From: Bacillota bacterium
GTDB taxonomy: Bacteria; Bacillota_A; Clostridia; Lachnospirales; Lachnospiraceae
Assembly: GCA_023443925.1 (NCBI GenBank)
Contig: JAEZSL010000407.1
Location: 1-25,193 of the forward strand
Length of the DNA: 25,193 nucleotides
Reading direction: 5' to 3'
Shown: one piece after another, positions 15,792 to 22,490 of the stretch
How positions within the stretch are numbered: position 1 is the stretch's first letter
How the letters are laid out: each line of letters opens with the position of its first letter
Notes under the pieces: generated by a model
What the model was told of the DNA's origin: nothing
The model's input: the letters and a program-made list of their open reading frames with translations, nothing else
Databases searched by the model: none
Made by a program: the position numbers and the translations under genes

Positions 15792-15901
15792 CTATTAGTA
15801 TGGGAATGTATACTTTGGTAATCGGCTAATTGTTGCATATGCTCATCATATGTGTAATCTTCCGGATAGAAAACATGATATTATATAGATGATCATAATC
15901 A

Positions 15902-16270
15902 CTAATCATAATAAAGTCTGATCAGTTCGATCAGCTCCTCCACGTTCAACCCCAGAGTTTTGTAATATTCAATATCTTTTTTCAGTTTTTCCAGCGCCAT
16001 CTCGGTGCGTTTGTCTGAAAGATCCACAGCCGAAAGGCGTGCGACAAAGCAGCCCTTTCCCACTGTCGTAACGATGAAACCGGCGCGTTCCAGCTCTTCC
16101 CACGCCTTTTTTACCGTGATGACACTGATTTGCAGTTCCCTGGCCACTGTGCGTATGGGTGGCAGGCAAAGCCCTTCTTTTAACTGGCCCTTTATGATCT
16201 GTGCCGATATCTGCTCAAATAATTGCTGATATATCGGTTTATCCGAAGTTCCTAATATAACAATATCCAT
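15902..16270 (-). CDS. YtrA-type GntR transcriptional regulator
   Basis: A 122-aa repressor: a GntR winged helix (residues 10-78, with KPIYQQLFEQISAQIIKG, LPPIRTVARELQISVITVKKAWEELERAGFI and VGKGCFVA) and a short helical dimerisation tail, without a large effector domain. This is the YtrA subfamily, which controls linked ABC exporters and often responds to cell-wall stress. It is the last gene of the minus-strand operon, 5 bp after the permease gene, so it should autoregulate with the transporter. The palindrome at 17826-17842 is its candidate operator. Confidence 0.9.
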   Translation of the reverse strand: MDIVILGTSDKPIYQQLFEQISAQIIKGQLKEGLCLPPIRTVARELQISVITVKKAWEELERAGFIVTTVGKGCFVARLSAVDLSDKRTEMALEKLKKDIEYYKTLGLNVEELIELIRLYYD

Positions 16271-16275
16271 AGGCG

Positions 16276-16923
16276 CTACAGGTCAACCTTTTCAAAATTC
16301 TTCGCAGATTTCTTATACGCCAGCACTGTAAGTAATGCAAACAAGACAATACCCGCAGCCACTACCGGAAGTTGGCGCAGGAGCGCATCCCTGCTGATTC
16401 CGTCGAGAATATACGAAGCCGCTGGCATGGACAGCACGAGTGTTTCGATTACAGTGGCAAACAAGATGGATGCGGTTAGAGCAGCAAGGAGGGGCCAGCC
16501 GATCTTGTATGCATTTTTGTAAAACATCGGGAAGAATACTACGTTGAAAATACCGTACATCACAAACACGCAGCCAAGATATGCAATGTTGGCATCGATC
16601 ATAAAATTGCCATTAGGGTACAGCGTCATGTTGATGGTGGCAAATACTGCAGCTAACCCAATCTGCAGGAGTTCGAGTATGGTGATGGACAGCACACGTG
16701 CTTTAACTACGTCGCGCTTTCTGATGGGGAGCATTACCGTAAAGCCAATATCATTCTTCGCTTTCGCATCGGTGAATATGTTGGGAATGGCGATGAAAAA
16801 TAAATACATCATAGCAACGAAATACACCCATTGGGGAATGAGCAGGAGTGCACTGGCTAACAGTATTAAGAAAAATAAGGGATGAATTGCAAGCCGGAAC
16901 TCTTTATATAACAGGTTATTCAT
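16276..16923 (-). CDS. ABC-2 type exporter permease
   Basis: A 215-aa membrane protein with about six hydrophobic segments. It begins MNNLLYKEFRLAIHPLFFLILL, as in the short permeases that pair with YtrA-regulated ATPases. The cytoplasmic loop FTDAKAKNDIGFTVMLPIRKRDVVKARV is the segment expected to meet the ATPase. Its start overlaps the ATPase stop by 8 bp. Only one permease gene is present, so it should act as a homodimer. The substrate is unknown; Ytr- and Bce-like systems suggest cell-envelope active compounds, by inference only. Confidence 0.85.
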   Translation of the reverse strand: MNNLLYKEFRLAIHPLFFLILLASALLLIPQWVYFVAMMYLFFIAIPNIFTDAKAKNDIGFTVMLPIRKRDVVKARVLSITILELLQIGLAAVFATINMTLYPNGNFMIDANIAYLGCVFVMYGIFNVVFFPMFYKNAYKIGWPLLAALTASILFATVIETLVLSMPAASYILDGISRDALLRQLPVVAAGIVLFALLTVLAYKKSAKNFEKVDL

Positions 16924-17770
16924 AAGCAGCCTCCTTTTTTGCGTGATAGATCATGATATCCTCTAGACTGGGCGGTACAGCCGCAAGGCCGTCCTCCGGA
17001 CAAAGAGAAGCCGTTTTTATAAGACCGGTGAAGCCGAACGCATTGGTTTTACTTGCTATCAGCCTTGGGTTTACGTGGTCTAGCTGTTTGATTGTTCCGC
17101 TGACCAGGCGGTAGGCGTCAAGAAGTTCATCCTTATCCCGGCTTTCGATTATCCGGCCGTTTTCTATATAGGTAATGAAGTCCGCACATTTTTCCAGATC
17201 GCTTGTTATATGTGTGGAGAACAATATGCTCCTTTCACCACTCTCAATGAGCTCCCGGAACAATTCCAAAAGATTATCACGCGCAATGGGATCAAGCCCG
17301 CTGGTCGGTTCGTCCAGCAGCAGCAGCTTAGCGTGGTGCGACAGCGCCAGTGCCAGTGAGTATTTGACCCGCATACCGTGGGACAGCTCGGAAGGGCGCT
17401 TGTTTTCGTCCAGAGCAAACCTTTTCATGTAGGTTTCGTACAACGACTGGTCCCAGTTGCTATAAAACCTGCGATAAACGTCGGTGATGTGCTTAATCCT
17501 GGTCTTAGCGTAATAATCGATGCCGCCGAAAGCATAGCCGATGTGCTGTTTTAGTTCGAGTTCGTTCTTGGCAAAATCCTTTCCAAGTATCCGGATGCTG
17601 CCGCTGTCTTTATGCAGCAGACCCAGCATCGATTTCAGCGTGGTGGTTTTACCGGCGCCGTTGGCACCTATAAAGCCCATTATATAACCGCTTTCCAGTG
17701 AGAACGAAACTTCTTTTAAACTAAAATTCCTGTAACTCTTGCATAGTTTCTGTACTGATAATATCTCCAT
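16916..17770 (-). CDS. ABC transporter ATPase of the YtrB type
   Basis: A 284-aa ATPase with Walker A GANGAGKTTT (35-44), a non-standard signature ELSHGMRVKYSLALAL where LSGGQ is usual, Walker B LLLLDEPTSGLDP, and switch FSTHITSDLE with His. The degenerate signature and the C-terminal extension match ATPases of YtrA-regulated exporters. I choose the ATG at 17770 (MEILSVQKL) because AGGAGG lies 6 bp upstream on this strand; a longer frame reaching 17842 would cover the promoter and operator. It leads the operon. G+C is visibly higher here than in the flanking CPBP and unknown genes. Confidence 0.9.
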   Translation of the reverse strand: MEILSVQKLCKSYRNFSLKEVSFSLESGYIMGFIGANGAGKTTTLKSMLGLLHKDSGSIRILGKDFAKNELELKQHIGYAFGGIDYYAKTRIKHITDVYRRFYSNWDQSLYETYMKRFALDENKRPSELSHGMRVKYSLALALSHHAKLLLLDEPTSGLDPIARDNLLELFRELIESGERSILFSTHITSDLEKCADFITYIENGRIIESRDKDELLDAYRLVSGTIKQLDHVNPRLIASKTNAFGFTGLIKTASLCPEDGLAAVPPSLEDIMIYHAKKEAAYE

Positions 17771-17825
17771 TAACAACCTCCTTTTGGCTTGAGAATTTAT
17801 TTTCTGTTCATCCAAAGTAAATTGA

Positions 17826-17842
17826 GTATACCGTGTATACAC
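17826..17842. promoter_or_regulatory. Candidate GntR operator
   Basis: The palindrome gtgtatacac (17833-17842) and the symmetric GTATAC-N3-GTATAC (17826-17840) begin right after the -10 box, where bound repressor would block initiation. GTGTA-type half sites are typical of YtrA-group regulators. Confidence 0.62.
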
Positions 17843-17871
17843 AATATAACATAGTGTTTAACAGAAATCAA
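17843..17871 (-). promoter_or_regulatory. Promoter of the ABC-gntR operon
   Basis: On the minus strand TTGATT (17866-17871) and TATATT (17843-17848) are separated by exactly 17 bp. Confidence 0.72.
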
Positions 17872-18008
17872 GAGAAAAAGTTGGAGAAAAGAGGTCAAAT
17901 TGTAAATCATATAAAAAAATACAAAGCTTAAGACGTCAAATTACTGGGTTCTGTTTAGTCTTTTATGGATCTAGGATGATGTAATATCAGGAAACATTTT
18001 TCTACCTT
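17872..18008. other. Intergenic, no clear feature
   Basis: AT-rich sequence between the ABC promoter and the CPBP remnant. I see no ORF with a ribosome binding site and no strong hairpin. Confidence 0.4.
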
Positions 18009-18104
18009 TTATAATATATGGTTGAGTATAAATAGCAGATGCTGTAAAATGAATTTATATGCTCATATGTGTGCAAATACAATACAGATTATGACTGGAT
18101 ACTT
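18009..18104 (+). pseudogene. Remnant of a second CPBP protease gene
   Basis: Bases 18060-18104 match the CPBP gene's 3' portion at 15506-15550 with only two differences (encoding AHMCANTIQIM-GY). Bases 18009-18052 resemble the region just upstream of that gene (14749-14792; about three quarters identical by eye). The promoter side is therefore joined directly to the 3' end with the middle of the gene lost. Confidence 0.78.
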
Positions 18105-18131
18105 ATGAAAAGTGAAGGGAATGGAAGAAAA

Positions 18132-19154
18132 ATGAAGAAAATTGGTATTATTTTTACGATTATAGGAACAATATTTATGGTGTTTATGGTATTTGCTACC
18201 ATTGCAGTTTATCAGACTTATGAGAATACTTCACCTAGTTCGTTTTCAAATGGTTATTATGGCCTCGTTATCATTAATTTATTGTGTTTTGTTATTGGCG
18301 GCTTTTGTCTGGCTTATAAGAAAATAAAAAAATTGGGCGGGCAGATAAAACTGGCGCAGGAAAATAAGGAGACAAAGCCAATACCAGTAAAAGCAATATC
18401 AAAGAAAAAGGCTCCGATTCCGGCTGCAATCCGGTCTAATAAACCGATTGTCCCTGATAATGTAACGCAGCCACAGTTGGTTCAGTCGTTATATCTTTGC
18501 GAGAGCATCCATCCGCTGGTTCAGATAAGGTATATCGCGGGTATTATAATGGCTGCAGGAACATTGCTTTCAATACCGGTATTGGCGAATCTGGTTCCGC
18601 CAGATTATGCTTTGCCCTACATAATGGTTGCTGTTGTATTATTTTGGAGCGGAATTATAATCTGGGGAGCGGCCAGGAGTAATATAAAGCTGCAAAAGAC
18701 TACGGGTTTTGTAATAACAATGGATGGTTTTCTCTATTATCTTAGTTTAGACCTGCGTTTATATCAGAATAACAGGATGCCGATCACAAAGCTTGGAAGA
18801 ATTATCAATAATAGCAAAAAGGCTCAAGAAATAAACGAAGCTGAGAGAACACAGGAAACATTTTTAAATAGTAAAGAAGCAAAAGAGGAAATTGAAGCAT
18901 GTTTAAATGGAAATAAAGTCAGGGGATTATTTCGTATAACCCGTATGGATGCTCCGCATATAACGCATAGAAATACCAGTAATATTCAAATAAAGTTTTG
19001 GAATGAAAAAGCATATCGTATCGAAAAGATAACTTTATTCAAAAACAACAAAGGATTTGAGCAGATTTTAAGTGTCATTAATAAACTGGACCAGAAAATT
19101 AACTATAGAGAATTAATAAAAGAGCTGCGCATAAGTGATTACAGCAGCAGATGA
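18132..19154 (+). CDS. Unknown membrane protein, four predicted TM segments
   Basis: A 340-aa protein I do not recognise. It has two N-terminal hydrophobic segments (about residues 3-27 and 46-64), a basic linker (KKIKKLGGQIK...), two more segments (about 132-155 and 163-181), and a charged C-terminal half of about 155 residues that is probably cytoplasmic. ATG 18132 is preferred: in-frame starts further upstream (from 18069) lie in the CPBP remnant. An alternative ATG at 18105 would add nine residues. No operon partner: a gap and a candidate regulatory motif separate it from vanR. It could sense or support envelope functions, but nothing in the sequence shows that. Confidence 0.75.
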   Translation: MKKIGIIFTIIGTIFMVFMVFATIAVYQTYENTSPSSFSNGYYGLVIINLLCFVIGGFCLAYKKIKKLGGQIKLAQENKETKPIPVKAISKKKAPIPAAIRSNKPIVPDNVTQPQLVQSLYLCESIHPLVQIRYIAGIIMAAGTLLSIPVLANLVPPDYALPYIMVAVVLFWSGIIIWGAARSNIKLQKTTGFVITMDGFLYYLSLDLRLYQNNRMPITKLGRIINNSKKAQEINEAERTQETFLNSKEAKEEIEACLNGNKVRGLFRITRMDAPHITHRNTSNIQIKFWNEKAYRIEKITLFKNNKGFEQILSVINKLDQKINYRELIKELRISDYSSR

Positions 19155-19173
19155 ATACTAATATTAATAAAAC

Positions 19174-19190
19174 CTTAAGGTATTCATAAG
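19174..19190 (+). promoter_or_regulatory. Candidate VanR-type operator before vanR
   Basis: cttaaggtattcataag holds two similar half sites (CTTAAG, CATAAG) 11 bp apart, one helical turn, as OmpR-family regulators prefer. A near copy lies before the carboxypeptidase gene (21090-21106). A TATAAA at 19204-19209 places the -35 region at 19181-19186, inside the motif, which suits activation. Confidence 0.6.
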
Positions 19191-19270
19191 AGAATCATTA
19201 TGATATAAACATTTATTTTGCGTTACTATATTAAAAATGAATGTTGAATCAGGAAGAAGGGATAGAACTT

Positions 19271-19969
19271 ATGAGTATCAATATTTTGGTGGTTGACGAT
19301 GAGCAGTCCATAGCGGATCTGGTTGAAGTTTATTTACAAAGTGAAGGTTTTAAAATATACAAATTTTATAATGGTAAAGATGCCTACCGGTGTGTCCAGT
19401 CGGAACAGTTAGACCTTGCAATACTTGATATCATGCTGCCGGATATGGATGGTTTTACTCTCTGCCAGAAAATTAGGGAGAAGTATAAATTTCCGGTTAT
19501 CATGCTGACAGCCAAAGAAGAAGAAATCGATAAGATTACCGGACTGACATTAGGTGCGGATGATTATATTACCAAGCCGTTTCGTCCATTGGAACTTATT
19601 GCCCGTGTAAAGGCGCAGCTTCGCAGATTTACCCAATATAATTCTTCCGGGCCGGAAAAAGAAGAACACTTAATTGCTTTTTCCGGCTTGGTAATGAATC
19701 TGGATACCCATGAATGTACTTTGAATGAAAAAAAACTGTCCCTTACTCCTACTGAGTTCTCACTTCTTTGGGTCCTCTGTTCCAGGCGCGGACGGGTGGT
19801 CAGTTCGGAAGAGTTGTTCCAGGAGGTATGGGGAGATAAGTACTTCACTAACAGCAACAATACGGTAATGGTTCACATCAGACATTTAAGAGAAAAAATG
19901 CACGATAGCGCAGAACGTCCCAAATATATCAAAACTGTATGGGGGGTTGGCTATAAAATTGACAAGTAA
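19271..19969 (+). CDS. vanR: VanR-like response regulator (OmpR family)
   Basis: A 232-aa DNA-binding regulator closely resembling VanR of glycopeptide-resistance loci. The receiver domain (1-120) has acidic residues at D9-D10, phosphoacceptor D53 (AILDIMLPDMDGF) and the stretch GADDYITKPFRPLELIARVKAQLRR, nearly as in VanR. The C-terminal winged helix ends NNTVMVHIRHLREKM...YIKTVWGVGYKI. ATG 19271 gives the family start MSINILVVDDE; the ATG at 19241 lacks a ribosome binding site. The kinase gene overlaps it by 23 bp. Its likely targets are its own promoter and the carboxypeptidase gene, which share a motif. The gene symbol reflects similarity, not proven resistance. Confidence 0.88.
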   Translation: MSINILVVDDEQSIADLVEVYLQSEGFKIYKFYNGKDAYRCVQSEQLDLAILDIMLPDMDGFTLCQKIREKYKFPVIMLTAKEEEIDKITGLTLGADDYITKPFRPLELIARVKAQLRRFTQYNSSGPEKEEHLIAFSGLVMNLDTHECTLNEKKLSLTPTEFSLLWVLCSRRGRVVSSEELFQEVWGDKYFTNSNNTVMVHIRHLREKMHDSAERPKYIKTVWGVGYKIDK

Positions 19970-21083
19970 GAGAAAAAATGATTATTCAAGATTAAAAAGG
20001 AAAATATTATTGCGAATGATCTTTATTGTTTTTGCTGCGGCTGTAACTGTTATCTTTCTGCGTCATACAATTCAAACTCGCTTTAGCATTGGAGATACCT
20101 TTGTCCGCCTGATAAAGAGGACATTTCATTTGTCTGACAGAACCGTTGTAAAAATTATTAATTTTGTATTTTATAATCATATAGAAACTATTACACTTAT
20201 CATGATTTTTCTACTTTTAGTTATTTTGCTTAATTTCACAATTACCTGGGTTACAAAATATTTTGATGAAATCATTGCCGGAATGGATAGACTTACAGAG
20301 GAGTCCGCTGATGAAATTATATTATCGCCGGAATTAAATTTTATGGAAAATAAGCTTTATCAATTAAAAAGTAACCTGGAGAAACAAAAGAAGGCGGCTC
20401 TGGAAGCCGAGCAGCGCAAGAATGATTTGGTTGTTTATCTGGCTCATGATATAAAGACACCTCTGACTTCTGTTATCGGATATTTAAGTCTTCTGGATGA
20501 AGCTCCTGATATGCCTCCTGAACAAAAGGCAAAATATGTCGGTGTTACCTTGGAAAAAGCTTATCGGCTAGAATTGCTTATTAATGAGTTTTTTGAAATT
20601 ACACGATTTAATCTTCAAACCATTGTTTTGAACAAAGATAAAATTAATTTACTGTTTATGCTCCAGCAGATAGCAGATGAATTTTTCCCAATGCTGACTC
20701 CACAAGGAAAGCAGGTGTCCGTTAATGTGCCTGACAGCCTTATTCTATATGGAGATCCGGACAAACTGGCTCGTGTATTTAATAACATTCTGAAAAATGC
20801 CATAGCTTATAGCTATGAAGAAAGCGTCATTGATATTTCGGCAATACAACAGGACAAAAATATTGTTATAACATTTACGAATCTGGGAAATCCAATCCCG
20901 AAGGCAAAACTTGAGACCATATTCGAAAAATTTTACCGGCTAGATTCTGCACGTTCCACAAACTCCGGTGGAGCAGGACTAGGTTTGGCAATTGCACAAG
21001 AAATTGTTACGGCCCACGATGGAGCAATCTCTGTGGAAAGCAATATAGAAAATACTACCTTTACAGTAAAACTTCCGTTATAA
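19947..21083 (+). CDS. vanS: VanS-like sensor histidine kinase
   Basis: A 378-aa membrane kinase that would phosphorylate the upstream regulator. Two TM segments (about 21-38 and 81-100) enclose a short external loop of about 40 residues. The H box is H167 in YLAHDIKTPLTSVIGYLSLLDEAPDMP, strikingly like VanS. The N box (NNILKNAIAYS), the FEKFYRLDSARS segment and G box (GGAGLGLAIAQEI) follow. I accept the TTG at 19947, because known VanS proteins also begin at a TTG inside vanR with IKL...KNDYS. The sensed ligand is unknown; the loop differs from VanA-type VanS, so vancomycin sensing should not be assumed. Confidence 0.88.
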   Translation: MAIKLTSKRKNDYSRLKRKILLRMIFIVFAAAVTVIFLRHTIQTRFSIGDTFVRLIKRTFHLSDRTVVKIINFVFYNHIETITLIMIFLLLVILLNFTITWVTKYFDEIIAGMDRLTEESADEIILSPELNFMENKLYQLKSNLEKQKKAALEAEQRKNDLVVYLAHDIKTPLTSVIGYLSLLDEAPDMPPEQKAKYVGVTLEKAYRLELLINEFFEITRFNLQTIVLNKDKINLLFMLQQIADEFFPMLTPQGKQVSVNVPDSLILYGDPDKLARVFNNILKNAIAYSYEESVIDISAIQQDKNIVITFTNLGNPIPKAKLETIFEKFYRLDSARSTNSGGAGLGLAIAQEIVTAHDGAISVESNIENTTFTVKLPL

Positions 21084-21089
21084 GAAAAT

Positions 21090-21106
21090 CTTAAGAAGTT
21101 CATAAG
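21090..21106 (+). promoter_or_regulatory. Candidate VanR-type operator before the carboxypeptidase gene
   Basis: cttaagaagttcataag matches the motif before vanR at 14 of 17 positions and keeps both half sites at the 11-bp spacing. It starts 6 bp after the vanS stop. Confidence 0.6.
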
Positions 21107-21122
21107 TTGGAATTCCAACTTA
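21103..21122. promoter_or_regulatory. 20-bp perfect palindrome
   Basis: taagttggaa followed by its exact reverse complement. It overlaps the end of the VanR-type motif by 4 bp. It could be an operator for a dimeric regulator or part of a terminator-like structure after vanS. Confidence 0.65.
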
Positions 21123-21168
21123 ACTCCTTGTTCTGTGATTAAATAATATCATCACAGAATAAGGAGTT
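21122..21168 (+). promoter_or_regulatory. Long hairpin that traps the carboxypeptidase RBS
   Basis: An 18-bp arm (21122-21139) pairs with 21151-21168 with one G-U, around an 11-base loop. The right arm contains AAGGAG (21161-21166), the only ribosome binding site for the ATG at 21177. A folded RNA would hide it. No T-run follows, so termination is less likely. Confidence 0.65.
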
Positions 21169-21176
21169 GTTTCATT

Positions 21177-22190
21177 ATGAGACGAAAAATAAAAAAGAAA
21201 AAATCAAGATTACCCATTTTTATAATACTTCTGATGATGGTTGGAATTGCTTCTTTTTTTTATCAATCCAACATTATTCCGGATTACCAGCATCTCTTTC
21301 AGAAAGAAGAGGGCGATAAAATTTCTTTACAGGCAGTACCAGGTGAAGCTGATGACAGCATAACACCGCTTCCCGCATCAAGCTTAGAACTTAATTTAAC
21401 AGATTCGGTAACTCCTGATAAACTTAACAGCCCTAATGCAATACTAATCCGTTTAAAAGATCAAACTACTTTAATGCAGAAAAATAGTGATGATAAAATT
21501 TATCCTGCTTCTTTGACTAAGATGGTTACAACCATTGTTGCGATAGAATACTTATCTGATCTGAAGGAAGAAATTAAAGTGACTAATTCTACATTTCAGG
21601 GGCTGTATGAAGCAGGTGCATCAATGGCAGGATTTCAGCCAGGTGAACGTGCAGCGGCAATCGACCTTTTATACGGGGTAATGCTGCCAAGCGGAGCGGA
21701 GTGCTGTATTGGACTTGCTGAGCATATTGCGGGATCAGAGCAGGATTTTGTAAGCCTGATGAATGAGAAGGCGTCCGAGCTTGGCATGAAAAATACTCAT
21801 TTTGAAAATACCACCGGTCTTCACAATGAAAACCATTATACTACCGTCAATGACCTGTCTATTCTACTGAGTTATGCCTTGCAAAATAATACCTTCAGGG
21901 AAATTTTTACTTCGTCCCGTCATTCCACAGCATCTACCAATAAGCACCCTGGCGGTATGACCTTTTACAGTACTATGTTTAAAGGACTTAGCAGTCAGAA
22001 CCTTATGGATGGAGAAATTTTAGGTGGAAAAACTGGATATACCGAGGAAGCCGGACTATGTCTAGCGAGTCTTGCAAGAGTGGGTAATGAAGAATATATT
22101 CTGGTTTCAGCTGGTGCGAACGGGGATCATTATTCAGAACAGTATAATATTACCGATGCCTTGACAGTATACAACAGTATGGGAGAATAG
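21177..22190 (+). CDS. Serine D-Ala-D-Ala carboxypeptidase (S11, PBP5/DacF-like)
   Basis: A 337-aa exported enzyme anchored by an N-terminal TM or signal segment (residues 13-30 after RRKIKKKKSR). It would remove the terminal D-Ala of peptidoglycan stem pentapeptides. Active-site motifs: S112-L-T-K115 (YPASLTK), S172-G-A (LPSGAE, where SxN is usual; this variant is seen in some Firmicutes) and K285-T-G (GGKTGYTEEAG). No C-terminal anchor domain is present, so it is shorter than PBP5. Unlike metallo-type VanY it should be penicillin-sensitive, like the PBP-type VanY of vanD clusters. Its place behind vanRS and the shared motif suggest induction by that system, giving tripeptide or tetrapeptide stems. 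Confidence 0.9.
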   Translation: MRRKIKKKKSRLPIFIILLMMVGIASFFYQSNIIPDYQHLFQKEEGDKISLQAVPGEADDSITPLPASSLELNLTDSVTPDKLNSPNAILIRLKDQTTLMQKNSDDKIYPASLTKMVTTIVAIEYLSDLKEEIKVTNSTFQGLYEAGASMAGFQPGERAAAIDLLYGVMLPSGAECCIGLAEHIAGSEQDFVSLMNEKASELGMKNTHFENTTGLHNENHYTTVNDLSILLSYALQNNTFREIFTSSRHSTASTNKHPGGMTFYSTMFKGLSSQNLMDGEILGGKTGYTEEAGLCLASLARVGNEEYILVSAGANGDHYSEQYNITDALTVYNSMGE

Positions 22191-22245
22191 TAGTAAGTTC
22201 AGAATAAGAATTTATTACAATTTTGATTGTTCAAATTATAATCGT

Positions 22246-22289
22246 GCCTGTCCGATCTTAGTACTAAGAAATGACTGAATCGGACAGGC
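22246..22289. repeat. 11-bp inverted repeat with inner palindrome after the carboxypeptidase gene
   Basis: gcctgtccgat (22246-22256) pairs exactly with atcggacaggc (22279-22289). The loop starts with the perfect 12-bp palindrome cttagtactaag. It is 56 bp past the stop, so it may terminate transcription, although no T-run follows. Confidence 0.55.
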
Positions 22290-22341
22290 AGTTACCTTCT
22301 TCCTAGGCAGTTACAATCCCCTAGGCAGTTACCTTCCCCAG
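22286..22341 (+). repeat. Three tandem repeats of about 18-19 bp
   Basis: aggcagttac recurs at 22286, 22305 and 22323, each followed by a C/T-rich stretch ending in cct or cag. A fourth, degraded unit (ggaggtaccc) may follow. The first copy overlaps the inverted repeat above. Confidence 0.65.
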
Positions 22342-22455
22342 GGAGGTACCCACCTACATGGATGTGCTTTGGTACAGCTATATTAAAAAGACCAGAAACA
22401 ACAATAAGGAAAAGATAAATGGGAATTACAGACACATTAGAGAGAAAGGAGACGT

Positions 22456-22476
22456 ATGATTATTAGATCTACTTAA
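22456..22476 (+). other. Possible six-codon leader ORF before the VanZ gene
   Basis: A good AAAGGAG site at 22446-22452 is followed by ATG and MIIRST and a stop, 14 bp before the VanZ start. The VanZ gene's own site (AAGGA) is only 3 bp from its ATG, so coupling through this short ORF is possible. Confidence 0.25.
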
Positions 22477-22490
22477 TCGTACAAGGAATT

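Noticed and set aside
15834..15856. Third trace of the CPBP 3' end (catatgctcatcatatgtg)
   Set aside because: It resembles gctcatatgtgtg only over a short gapped stretch, which is too little to separate from chance.
17771..17842. Extra 24 codons at the front of the minus-strand ATPase
   Set aside because: They would run through the operator region, and the ATG at 17770 has a well-spaced AGGAGG.
18069..18131. Longer start for the unknown membrane protein
   Set aside because: These codons fall in the CPBP remnant read in another frame, with no ribosome binding site; ATG 18132 is preferred.
19241..19270. Earlier ATG for the VanR-like gene
   Set aside because: No ribosome binding site precedes it, and the family start MSxxILVVDDE is at 19271.
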